This document shows, one piece after another, positions 48,959 to 57,184 of a stretch of DNA of 64,000 nt. Under the pieces are notes generated by a model. The model worked only from the letters and a program-made list of their open reading frames with translations, made no database searches and had not been told where the DNA came from. Origin of the DNA: Deinococcus sp. Arct2-2 (lineage in GTDB: Bacteria; Deinococcota; Deinococci; Deinococcales; Deinococcaceae); contig NZ_SSNW01000014.1 of NCBI RefSeq assembly GCF_004801315.1, positions 1 through 64,000 of the forward strand. The letters run 5' to 3'. Positions within the stretch are counted from its first letter, which is position 1; the number at the start of each line of letters is the position of its first letter. A program made the translations under genes and the position numbers.

Positions 48959-50521
48959 ATGACCCAGAACTTTGTTCACCTTCCCACTGTTCCCTTTCCC
49001 ACCTACGTAGACACCCTTGTGATCGGCGGCGGCACCGGGGGCGCGGCCTTTGCCGGAACGCTGGCCGCCCACAGCGACGAATCCGTGCTGCTGCTGGAGG
49101 CGGGGCCGGATTACGGAAGCCGCACCGCCGGACAGTGGCCGGACGACCTGCTCGACGCCCGCTCTATTCCGCTGTCGCACGATTACGACCTGCACACCAC
49201 ATCGGGCGGCGCGGCCCTCGACTTGCCCCGCGCCCGCGTGCTGGGCGGCTGTTCGTCTCATAACGGCTGCACCGCGTCTATCGGTGCACATCTGGACTAC
49301 GACGAGTGGGCCGCGTGGGGCAATGCAGGCTGGAGCAGCGAAAACGTGACGCCGCTGCTGCACTGGGCCAGAGACCGGTTCCGGGTGCGCCGCTACCGCA
49401 TGGACGACCTGACCGTACCGCAGCGGGCCTTTGTAGAGGCGGGCCTCGCTGCTGGGCTACCCTACGCCGACGATCTGGACACGCTGGAAGCCGCCGAAGG
49501 CATCGGCCCCATGCCGGTAAATGTAGTCGACGGCGTGCGCTGGAACAGTGCCTTCGCCTTTCTCGATCCGGTGCGGGGGCGGCCCAACCTGAGCATCGTG
49601 GGCAGGGCCGAAGTGCAGCAGTTGGTCATTGAAGACGGCAAGGTGCGGGGCGCGGTGGTGCGGACTGCTGAGGGCGAGACCCTGATTCATGCCCGCCGGG
49701 TGGTGGTGTGCGCGGGCGCCTATCACTCGCCTGCCCTGCTGCTGCGCTCCGGAATCGGGCCAGCCGACGAACTGCGTGCCCTCGGCATACAAGTCGCTTT
49801 AGATTTGCCCGGTGTGGGGCGGCATCTGCTGGATCATTCCTGTGTGGGGCTGCATTTTGCCGGACAACCGGGGCTGCTGGACACGCTGGCCGAGCGCCCG
49901 TGGAGTCCCGACGAACAAACGGTGGGCCGCGCCCGGTCTTCGCGCTGCGACGACGGCCCGTATGACATTCATGTGTTTATGGTGGCCGGATCGAATTCGG
50001 GGCATCCAGAATTGCCGCCCATCAGCCTGTACGGCGGGGCCATGCGTGCCGTCTCCGAAGGCCGCGTGACGCTGGCCCCCGATCTGGACGTGACCCGCCC
50101 CGTCATCGATCACCGCTACGGCACCGATCCGGGCGGCTATGACCGTCAGGTGCTGCGCGAGGCCACCGACCTCCTGCTTGATCTGGCGTCGCGCCCCGAA
50201 CTGGCCGAAGTGCTGGGCCAGCGCGTGATTGTGGACGGTCAAGACGATCCGCTCGACCACATCGTCAATTATTGCCACCCGGCAGGCAGCTGCAAAATGG
50301 GGCCAGCCAGCGATCCTCAGGCGGTGGTAGACAACCGGGGGCAAGTGCACGGAATCGGCGGCCTGTACGTGGCCGACGCCTCGATCATGCCCGCTATTTC
50401 ACGCGGCAATATCAATTTGCCCACCGCCATGATCGGTGCCCGAATCGCGGCATTCATGCTGAGCCAAGAGCCGCATGAGCTGGTCAGCGGGCCAGTGGCC
50501 GTTTCAGGAGCAGGCGCGTGA
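48959..50521 (+). CDS. GMC-family FAD oxidoreductase
   Basis: A 520-residue flavoenzyme. The ATG at 48959 follows AAGGAG. The FAD motif VIGGGTGGAAFAG is at about residues 21-33. The GMC signature GGCSSHNGCTASIG and the second signature GAYHSPALLLRSGIGP are present. The C-terminal pair HPAGSCKMG (active-site His) and ISRGNINLPTAMIGARIA closes the fold. GMC enzymes oxidise alcohols or sugars (choline, glucose, gluconate-type substrates). In this operon a carbohydrate is more likely than choline. The stop overlaps the next start (GTGA). Confidence 0.88.
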   Translation: MTQNFVHLPTVPFPTYVDTLVIGGGTGGAAFAGTLAAHSDESVLLLEAGPDYGSRTAGQWPDDLLDARSIPLSHDYDLHTTSGGAALDLPRARVLGGCSSHNGCTASIGAHLDYDEWAAWGNAGWSSENVTPLLHWARDRFRVRRYRMDDLTVPQRAFVEAGLAAGLPYADDLDTLEAAEGIGPMPVNVVDGVRWNSAFAFLDPVRGRPNLSIVGRAEVQQLVIEDGKVRGAVVRTAEGETLIHARRVVVCAGAYHSPALLLRSGIGPADELRALGIQVALDLPGVGRHLLDHSCVGLHFAGQPGLLDTLAERPWSPDEQTVGRARSSRCDDGPYDIHVFMVAGSNSGHPELPPISLYGGAMRAVSEGRVTLAPDLDVTRPVIDHRYGTDPGGYDRQVLREATDLLLDLASRPELAEVLGQRVIVDGQDDPLDHIVNYCHPAGSCKMGPASDPQAVVDNRGQVHGIGGLYVADASIMPAISRGNINLPTAMIGARIAAFMLSQEPHELVSGPVAVSGAGA

Positions 50522-51591
50522 GCGGGCCAGCCACTTCCAATCCCGCTTCGCCCGAACTGACTTCTTTTGAGCTGGACATGCTGGAGCAACCTGCGGCGCT
50601 TCGGCGGGCACTGGAACTTCGCGTGCCCCCGGAACTCGCCCACCTTGTCAACCGTCCGTGGAACCGCGTGGTCTTCACCGGCATGGGGTCTTCGCATTAT
50701 GCCGCCCTCCCGACTTGGCGCAGCGCGGTGGCTGCTGGGCTTCCCGCTTGGCACCTCGACGCGGGGCAACTGCTGGACTCTCCCGATCTGCTAACCGACC
50801 AGACCTTGATCATCGCCACGTCTCAATCGGGAGCCAGCGGTGAAATCGTGGAACTGATCGAGCGGCAGCGGGGCAAGTGGGGTGCATTGATCGGCGTAAC
50901 GGACATCGGACACAGCCCATTGGCCGCCGCTGCCGATTTGTTCTTGCCCCTCGGCAGCGGCCCCGAGGCCACCGTCAGCACCAAAAGTTATCTCAATACC
51001 CTGTTCGTTCACCGGCACATTGCGGCGGCCATTGCGCGCGAAGACCGCGCCGAGGTGGAGCAGGAACTTCACGGGGTTGCCGATCTGGTTGGGCCGTTGC
51101 TGAGTCCACTTGAGCTGGGTGAACTCGACTTGTCTGCTTTGGCGCGGGGCGTGCTTGAGCAGGCTGGATACCGCCTTGTTTCGATTGGCAAAGGAGACGA
51201 CGCGGCCACCGCCTTGTACGCCAGCCTGATTATCAAGGAGGCAGCCAAAGTCGCGGTGGAAGGCTATATCGGCGGGCAATTCCGGCACGGCCCGATGGAA
51301 TTGGCGGGCGCAGGGCTGACCGCCCTCGTATTCGGTGCACGCCGCACGGCTCCCGATGAAGGTCTCCGGCGTCTGGCACAGGACATCACTGCAACGGGTT
51401 CCCACGCTGTCCTCATCGGTGATGACCGCTTGGAGGGGGCCAGTACCACCGAAGTTCCCTGCGGTACAGCCTTCGCGAGCTTGGTATCGGGCGCACTGGT
51501 GGCCCAGCATCTCGCGGTTCAGTTGGCCTGCGCCAACGGGGTCATCCCCGGCGCATTCATCTACGGCAGCAAAGTCACGTCTACCTTGTGA
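50518..51591 (+). CDS. SIS-domain sugar isomerase/deaminase-like protein
   Basis: A 357-residue protein with two SIS domains, like the isomerase half of glucosamine-6-phosphate synthase or AgaS/FrlB enzymes. Landmarks are FTGMGSSHYAALP, TLIIATSQSGASGEIVE, ATVSTKSYLNTL, the second-domain LVSIGKGDDAATALYASLIIKEAAKVAVEGYIGGQFRHGPMEL region and the C-terminal NGVIPGAFIYGSKVTSTL. There is no glutaminase domain. It probably acts on an amino-sugar or ketosamine phosphate. The start is a GTG overlapping the GMC stop. Confidence 0.85.
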   Translation: MSGPATSNPASPELTSFELDMLEQPAALRRALELRVPPELAHLVNRPWNRVVFTGMGSSHYAALPTWRSAVAAGLPAWHLDAGQLLDSPDLLTDQTLIIATSQSGASGEIVELIERQRGKWGALIGVTDIGHSPLAAAADLFLPLGSGPEATVSTKSYLNTLFVHRHIAAAIAREDRAEVEQELHGVADLVGPLLSPLELGELDLSALARGVLEQAGYRLVSIGKGDDAATALYASLIIKEAAKVAVEGYIGGQFRHGPMELAGAGLTALVFGARRTAPDEGLRRLAQDITATGSHAVLIGDDRLEGASTTEVPCGTAFASLVSGALVAQHLAVQLACANGVIPGAFIYGSKVTSTL

Positions 51592-52512
51592 TGCACAGCG
51601 TTCAAGAACAGGCCGTCCCGGTCACTGTGAGCATTGATCTGGGCGGGACAGGAACCCGTTTTGTGGCCCTTGATTCGCAGGGCGTGGTGCGGGGGGAGGG
51701 AGTGTGCCGACGCCTCGCCAGCGCGATCCCAGTGGACACACGGCATTTTTCAAAGAACACATTGCGGGCGTTGTGGGTCAGCACAGACTGGTGGCTATCG
51801 GCATTGGGGCCAGCGGGCCAGTGGATGTGGGCAGCAGCATCCGCAACCCCAAGACGTTGGGGGCGCTGAGCGACATCCATCTGCCGCACCTGCTGGGCCA
51901 CCTCTTTGGCGTGCCTTGCCTGATCGACAATGACGCGGTGACGGCGGCGTTCGGAGAAGCCAAGTACGGCGCGGCACCATTCCACCGTCTTGATGGTCAC
52001 ACTCGGCACTGGAGTCGGCGTCTGCTTTCTGCGCGTCTTGCTGCCGCACCGGGGCGGAGACGGGCAGCATCCTGAAGCCGGTCATCTGAGTGTAGGAGGA
52101 GCGGCGGCCCCGTGCTACTGCGGACGCTCTAGCTGTTGGGAGCAGGTGGCCTCACGGGCCGCCCCCGAACGTGCGGCTGTAAAGCTCGCGCCTGATAAGC
52201 AGACACCTCGTCAGGCTCTCGAAGCCGTGGCAGACCGGGCAAGGCAGGGAGATGCCCAAGCTCAGGAGGTATTCGACACTTTTGGTGCCCGGCTCGGGGA
52301 GGGTTTGGCAGACCTGCTGACAGCTTTCCGGCCTGAATGCGTCGTACTGGGAGGAGGGGGGCCAGTTATCTGCCGCTGTATCAAGCGTCGCTGCTGGCTA
52401 CATTGGCCGCCGTTAAGGACTGCTTTCCGGAGATCCAGTTGTCTGCCAGCACACTCAAAGATGAAGGGGGCGCAATCGGAGCGGCGGCGGGAGCGTGGAG
52501 CAACACAAGCTG
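51591..52512 (+). pseudogene. ROK-family sugar kinase, frameshifted
   Basis: Starting at an ATG that overlaps the SIS stop (TGATG), the text runs through a ROK kinase but in three changes of frame, near 51705, 51985 and 52360. Ordered motifs are SIDLGGTGTR (ATP site), IGIGASGPVD, LIDNDAVTAAFGEAKYGA (catalytic Asp), TLGTGVG, the zinc signature with EAGHLSVGG and CYCGRSSCWE, LTAFRPECVVLGGGG, and the closing KDEGGAIGAAAGAW. All domains survive, so inactivation is recent or reflects sequencing errors. The intact kinase would have phosphorylated the sugar that the SIS protein then converts. Confidence 0.8.
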
Positions 52513-52846
52513 AGGTGAGCTGACCAAACCTACTGTTGTACTGAAAACTGGGAGCACTCCAGGTGCAGTGGACGCCCTGAACCTGGACGGCGGCGGCTCA
52601 ACAGCCACCTAGTGAACGGCATGTTGCCGGGCGCGACGTCTCCGGCGAGCGTCCTGACGGCGACGCCATTCTGATCTTTCCCCGCTGAGAGGGGTGAAGA
52701 ACCACAGTTGCCCGAAAGTGTGTTTTAAGAGGAAAATATCGTGCTCGACGGAGGTTCTCAACTGACGGTGGAAGCCCCAACACCGCCGCCCAAGGTGTCT
52801 GCGCCGTCTAGGATGCCGCTTCGGTTGTACCCTTATTCTCCCGCTC
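52513..52846. other. intergenic, no gene recognised
   Basis: About 330 bases between the broken kinase and the MarR stop. Open frames on the minus strand here are extensions of the MarR shadow and contain no recognisable motif. Confidence 0.45.
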
Positions 52847-53353
52847 CTATTCGTCACGTTCAGGGCCAACCGCTTGAGCTGTTTCCTTTTCGGTCGGACG
52901 CACCTGCACTCCAGTGACGCGGCGCAGAAAGTCGATGACCACGCGCAGGTCTGGTTCTGGATACACGGCGCACAGCTCACGCAGTTCCTGAGCGGCATGG
53001 GCGTAGTGCTCGGTGATACGCTGACTCTGAACCGGGTCGGCCCGCACCAGCACGCGGCGGCGGTCACTGAGGCTGCGTTCCCGCACGACCCACCCGCCCC
53101 GTTCTAGCCGGTCAAGGACACCGGTCATGGTCGCCAGATGCAGGCCCATGCGCTGCGCGAGTTGGCTTGGAGCATGGGGGCCGTGCCGGGACAGAATATC
53201 CAAGCAATCGAGGTCGACTTCATTGACCGAGAAGTGTTGTCCCACCGAGCGATTGAGCACGGAGAGAGTGAGGCGTAAGTCTTGCAACATCGTGAGCAGG
53301 GTGTCGGGCAAGGCTTCCGGCGCGGTCTCCGGGGCGACACGAGCTGCATTCAT
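52847..53353 (-). CDS. MarR-family regulator
   Basis: A 168-residue winged-helix repressor. Core motifs are VNEVDLDCLDILSRHGPHAPSQLAQRMGLHLATMTGVLDRLERGGWVVRERSLSDRRRVLV, covering about residues 43-105. The ATG at 53353 is preferred because it leaves the palindromic, promoter-like DNA at 53390-53400 untranslated; an earlier ATG at 53392 is possible. Divergent from the NmrA-like gene, it probably represses both in response to a phenolic or oxidising compound. The ligand is unknown. Confidence 0.88.
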   Translation of the reverse strand: MNAARVAPETAPEALPDTLLTMLQDLRLTLSVLNRSVGQHFSVNEVDLDCLDILSRHGPHAPSQLAQRMGLHLATMTGVLDRLERGGWVVRERSLSDRRRVLVRADPVQSQRITEHYAHAAQELRELCAVYPEPDLRVVIDFLRRVTGVQVRPTEKETAQAVGPERDE

Positions 53354-53389
53354 CACCACAGTATACCGGCCTTCATCTTTTACGCATTT

Positions 53390-53400
53390 CATATAATATG
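53390..53400. promoter_or_regulatory. palindrome over a -10 box between MarR and NmrA-like genes
   Basis: CATATAATATG is a perfect palindrome around one central base. It contains TATAAT (53392-53397), well placed as a -10 box for the plus-strand gene at 53434. MarR sites commonly overlap promoters like this. Confidence 0.5.
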
Positions 53401-53433
53401 GATTCCGTAGTATTTTGATAGTATGGAACTCGT

Positions 53434-54126
53434 ATGCGCTTGACCGTCTTCGGAGCAAATGGACCAAGTGGGCGCTTGGTGGTTCAGCAAGCCCTGGCCC
53501 TCGGTCATACCGTGCGGGCGGTGACCCGTCAGCCAGAGGCTTTTCCAGCCCTTGGGCCGGAACTGGAAGTCACGGGCGCAGACGTCTTCGACGCAGATGC
53601 CGTTGACCGAGCGGTGGCCGGTTCCGACGCAGTGATCTCGTCGCTCGGCGTTCCCTACAGCCGTCAGCCCATCGAGGTGTACTCCACAGGCACCGGCCAT
53701 GTGGTTGCGGCCATGCAGCGCCGGGGGATTCGGCGGTTGCTGTGTGTCAGCTCTACCACTACCTTTCCGGCAAACGATCCGCAGGCGGGCTGGATCAACC
53801 GTGTCGGGGTGTCGCTGGTCTCTAAGACCATCGGCCGCACCACCTATCAGGACATGCGCCGCATGGAGACGCTGGTGCGGGGCAGCGGTCTGGACTGGAC
53901 GATTGTCCGGCCCTCCGGTCTGTTTACGGGCAAGACGGTCACGGCTTACCAGACCGCCGAAAACGCGCTGAGTGGCCGCTTCACCGCCCGTGCCGATCTG
54001 GCCGCCTGTCTGCTGAGCGAGGTACAAGACTCCCGCTGGGTCGGCAAAGTCATGGTCGTCATCACCACCCAGAACACGCCGTCGTTTACCGAGTGGTTCC
54101 GGGGTGAAATTCTCAAGCAACCCTGA
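53434..54126 (+). CDS. NAD(P)-binding NmrA/atypical SDR protein
   Basis: A 230-residue Rossmann-fold protein. The N-terminal motif is VFGANGPSGRLVVQQALALGHTVRAVTRQP, followed by the DVFDADAVDRAVAGSDAVISSLG strand-helix, LCVSSTT and the DWTIVRPSGLF segment. This is the atypical-SDR a5 / biliverdin-reductase-B-like pattern. Such proteins reduce flavins or quinones, or act as redox sensors. Its divergence from a MarR regulator suggests induction by an aromatic or oxidative stress signal. Confidence 0.85.
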   Translation: MRLTVFGANGPSGRLVVQQALALGHTVRAVTRQPEAFPALGPELEVTGADVFDADAVDRAVAGSDAVISSLGVPYSRQPIEVYSTGTGHVVAAMQRRGIRRLLCVSSTTTFPANDPQAGWINRVGVSLVSKTIGRTTYQDMRRMETLVRGSGLDWTIVRPSGLFTGKTVTAYQTAENALSGRFTARADLAACLLSEVQDSRWVGKVMVVITTQNTPSFTEWFRGEILKQP

Positions 54127-54210
54127 ACGTCGGACGAAGCACCAGACACCCGCACGACAGCGAAAGAAACCTCTGTCAGAGAGGTGGGAGAAGTTCGCCT
54201 GCTGGGTGTT

Positions 54211-54360
54211 GTACGGATTCCGTCTGATTCCCGTACAGTCGGCCCTGCTCATCAGTATTGCCGCCGCCTGTCCGTCCACCTCCCTTCAGTCCGTACTGTT
54301 TCCTTTTCCCTTCAGTCGGATGAACAACCAAAATGCACGGCTTTTAATCGGAATCCGTAC
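54211..54360. mobile_element. possible short inverted-repeat element (MITE-like)
   Basis: Exact 12-bp inverted repeats (GTACGGATTCCG at 54211-54222 and its complement at 54349-54360) bound a 150-bp stretch with no gene of its own. The right end lies inside the reading frame of the antitoxin-like gene. No target-site duplication is obvious, so the element status is tentative. Confidence 0.4.
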
Positions 54361-54570
54361 GACTTGAAGAAGTTCGGCCTCCTGTTGTGTACCGGTCTCA
54401 GGTCCAAGGGTGACCACTTGCACGGCCTTGCCGGAGATCAATTGACCGAGGAAGCTTTCCAACACATCGGTAAGGGGCGTGGGCACTTGTCCAGCTTGAG
54501 CCTCCAATTGATCCAGCTGAGTTTGGGCCGCCACCTGATCCGCAGGGCTAGGGGAAAACAGAGTTGTCAT
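54286..54570 (-). pseudogene. excisionase-type (HTH_17) antitoxin, C-terminus replaced
   Basis: A 94-residue reading whose first two thirds (DQVAAQTQLDQLEAQAG, FLGQLISGKAVQVVTLGPE, then TQQEAELLQV) resemble antitoxins that pair with PIN-domain toxins. These normally continue with a TTQQAADLLNVSRPTLVKLLE helix-turn-helix. Here the HTH breaks off right after LLQV, at the right inverted repeat of the 150-bp element, and ends in unrelated residues. The gene is therefore probably truncated by that insertion. No toxin gene is visible next to it. Confidence 0.5.
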
Positions 54571-54601
54571 TGAAAACTGGACTGCACCCAAAATCCCAGC
54601 A

Positions 54602-54787
54602 TCACTCTAGGGTGGGCTGCCCGCCTCTCCTAGCCTCTTGGAGTAACTTGATCATTTGCTCTTTCGTGAACTGCTGATGGTCGATGACGTTTCCTCGCGT
54701 TCCAGCCTGACCCTGCACGGCTGGAATGACGAGCCTTCGTCTCCACTTCACGTCGTCCAGTTTTGGGGGGGCACTCCATCCCCCCAA
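54602..54787 (-). other. short ORF of uncertain status
   Basis: A reading of about 61 residues with RRRLVIPAVQGQ and FTKEQMIKLLQEARRGGQ. It looks protein-like and could be a remnant of a transposase or toxin-associated gene, but I recognise no family. Its start lies in the hairpin behind the binding-protein gene. Confidence 0.25.
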
Positions 54788-54789
54788 AA
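54761..54789 (-). terminator. hairpin after galactan operon
   Basis: TTTTGGGGGG and CCCCCCAAAA form a perfect 10-bp stem with a 9-nt loop seven bases beyond the stop of the binding-protein gene. Confidence 0.65.
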
Positions 54790-54795
54790 CCCTTT

Positions 54796-55980
54796 CTACT
54801 TGATGCTGCTGTTAATTTCCTTCAAAGCTCCGTCCAAAATGGAGGCGTAGTTGGGATTGGGTTTCTGGACGCTCTGGCTGACGGCGCTCCCCCACGGCCC
54901 CCACACCGATCCCATTTGCGGCACGTTCGGCATGGGCGTGCCTGCCGAAATCGCCTTGCCGAACCCCGTCACCACCGGGTCTGCCTTCAGCTTGGTGCGG
55001 GCGGCCAGACTGACCGGAATGCGCCCACCGGCCTGATTGAACGACACCTGCGACGTGCTGGTGATCAGCAGTTTGGCAAACTGCGCCGAGGCATTCTTGT
55101 TCTTGCCGTACGCGTTGAGCACCACGCCCTGCACGCCTACAAACGGCGACCACTTGGCGGTGGCTCCGGGAGGGGTCGGCAAGGTGGTGATGCCGTACTG
55201 AATCCCCGCTTTTTTGATGTCGCCCATGTCCCAAGGCCCGGTGATGATCATGGCGGCGCGGCCATCCACAAACGCGCTTTTGACGACGTCGTTTGACACG
55301 CCTTCGGGCACGAGCTTGTACTTGTAGCGCAGATCGTTTAGGAGAGTCACGGCCTTCAGCGCCCCCGCATTGCCGACCCCCACGTCTTTCACGTTCAGGG
55401 TTCCGGCATTGTTTTTAAAGATGTAACTGCCGTAAGCGCTGAAGATGCCGTAGTTGGCGTACGCGTTGGTGAGATCTACCAAGAAGCCGAACTTGCCGTT
55501 CCCCGTATTCTTCTGGGCCACCGAGATAAATTCATTCCAAGTGGTGGGCGGCGTGGGCACCAGCGCTTTGTTGTAGATCAGCGCCATCGACTCAGCAAAC
55601 ATCGGAAAACCGAACACTTTGCCCCGGTAGGTCATGGCGCTCAGGGCGGTTCGGTCAGTGTCTGAGGTCGAGAGAATGTAGCGGTCAAGCGGCTCCACCA
55701 CGCCCGACGCAGCCAGTTGCCCAAAACGGTCTTGCGGCAGGGTCACGATCAGATCTGGCCCCTGACCTTTGGGCGCACCCTGAATCAACTTGTCGGGAAT
55801 TTGGTCGAGGGGCACGCTGACGATGGTGACCTTGTTGCCGCTGGCCTTGGTATACGCGGCGGCCTGCGTCTGCAACCAGGACACTTCGGCGGCGTCCGTA
55901 AAGTGGCTCCATACGGTGAGGGGCGCGGCACTGGCACTCGCGGCGAGGGTCAACGACAGCAGCAGCAAGACTTTGTTCAT
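54796..55980 (-). CDS. sugar ABC transporter substrate-binding protein, MalE-like
   Basis: A 394-residue periplasmic binding protein. Signal peptide 1-18 (LAASASA), then LTVWSHFTDAAEVSWLQTQAAAYTKASGNKV, GQGPDLIVTLPQDRFGQLAASG, FGFPMFAESMALIYNK and AAMIITGPWDMGDI, all as in maltose/oligosaccharide-binding family 1 proteins. It is the last gene of the galactan operon, 67 bp behind the GH53 gene, and probably binds galacto-oligosaccharides. Permease genes that usually follow are missing, so it must use permeases from elsewhere or be an orphan. Confidence 0.9.
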   Translation of the reverse strand: MNKVLLLLSLTLAASASAAPLTVWSHFTDAAEVSWLQTQAAAYTKASGNKVTIVSVPLDQIPDKLIQGAPKGQGPDLIVTLPQDRFGQLAASGVVEPLDRYILSTSDTDRTALSAMTYRGKVFGFPMFAESMALIYNKALVPTPPTTWNEFISVAQKNTGNGKFGFLVDLTNAYANYGIFSAYGSYIFKNNAGTLNVKDVGVGNAGALKAVTLLNDLRYKYKLVPEGVSNDVVKSAFVDGRAAMIITGPWDMGDIKKAGIQYGITTLPTPPGATAKWSPFVGVQGVVLNAYGKNKNASAQFAKLLITSTSQVSFNQAGGRIPVSLAARTKLKADPVVTGFGKAISAGTPMPNVPQMGSVWGPWGSAVSQSVQKPNPNYASILDGALKEINSSIK

Positions 55981-56047
55981 GGTGTTCTCCTTGAGTATGA
56001 AACCCGGAAAAGTTCCGGTGGTGGGGCGGGATTGGAGGGGGTTGGAG

Positions 56048-57184
56048 TCAGTTCAGGCCGTCGATGGCCAGAGTGGCGCGGCCTTGATCGTCGAACAGGG
56101 AGCGGCGGGAAGCGTCGTCATCTGTCCAGCCGGGAGCCTTGAGCCAGCGCGGACTCTGTGACCAGAACGCGCCCCAGTAGAAAATGCCGCTGCCGCCCGC
56201 GTTTCTGACGACTGGCGTCAGGGCTTTGAGGTAATCGGACTGCCCTTGTTGGGTCTGGGGATAGGGCAGGCCGCTGTAGCCAACCTGATTGGTCTCCCAA
56301 TAAAAGGCGGTTTCGGCCAGATACACCTTGGCCCAAGAAAAGTTGGAACGCAGGGCCGACACCGTGCTGCTGAGGTTGGCAAAGTCGCCGTGCCACATGG
56401 GGTAATACGACAGGCCGATGGCGTCTACCCACCCGCCCGCCGCAATAAAGGCCCGGTACCACGCCACCGTCTGGGCCGCGCCCTCCGTTTTGGCAATGTG
56501 CACCATGATCGGGGGCATGCTGGCGTTGCCGCCGCTCGCGTCCCGTACCGCTGTCGCGCCCGCATTGCTGAGCTTCACGAAGTTCGCCATATTGGCGATT
56601 CGTCCAGCTTCCCAGAGCAGGCCGCCGTTAATCTCGTTGCCGATCTGCACCATGTCGGGCGCGGTGCCCTGAGCGCGGAGTTGGCTGATCACGTCTTTGG
56701 TGTAGGCGTACACGGAACTGGAGAGCGCATTGACGTCTTGCCCGGCCCACCGCGCTGGAGTCCACTGGTTGCCGGGATCAGCCCACCAGTGCGAATAGTG
56801 CAGGTCAAGCAGCACCTTCAGGCCGCGCCCCTTGGCGTCTTTCATGACCGCTTTGACATAGGGCAGGTCTTGTAGTAGGCCGTAGGTGCCGTCTGGGTCT
56901 ACCATCAGCCGAATACGAATCCAGTTGTACTGGTGGTCTGTAACCAGTTGTAGGGCGGGCTTGACCGCGCCGTTGCGGTCTTTGAAGGTTACGCCCGCCG
57001 CCTCCGCCCCCCGCGCCTCCGACACGTCAACTCCCCTAATCCATTCGCTGGGCAAGGTGGCCTGCGGAGCGAGTGCGGCAGCGGGCGCAGTGCTGGACGG
57101 CTCAGAAGCGCAGGCGTTGAGCGTCAGCGTCAGCAGACCCGTGAGCGTAAGGCAGGCCGTGCGGGAAATAAGAGTGTTGATCAC
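56048..57184 (-). CDS. arabinogalactan endo-beta-1,4-galactanase (GH53)
   Basis: A 378-residue lipoprotein (LTLNAC, Cys25). The GTG start at 57184 overlaps the GH42 stop (GTGA), with GGAGG six bases upstream. The GH53 barrel text is clear: [32 protein letters not shown], acid/base Glu184 in [11 protein letters not shown] and nucleophile Glu291 in YLAETAFYW. It cuts beta-1,4-galactan chains of pectin outside the cell. The products go to the binding protein downstream and to the GH42 enzyme upstream. Confidence 0.88.
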   Translation of the reverse strand: MINTLISRTACLTLTGLLTLTLNACASEPSSTAPAAALAPQATLPSEWIRGVDVSEARGAEAAGVTFKDRNGAVKPALQLVTDHQYNWIRIRLMVDPDGTYGLLQDLPYVKAVMKDAKGRGLKVLLDLHYSHWWADPGNQWTPARWAGQDVNALSSSVYAYTKDVISQLRAQGTAPDMVQIGNEINGGLLWEAGRIANMANFVKLSNAGATAVRDASGGNASMPPIMVHIAKTEGAAQTVAWYRAFIAAGGWVDAIGLSYYPMWHGDFANLSSTVSALRSNFSWAKVYLAETAFYWETNQVGYSGLPYPQTQQGQSDYLKALTPVVRNAGGSGIFYWGAFWSQSPRWLKAPGWTDDDASRRSLFDDQGRATLAIDGLN

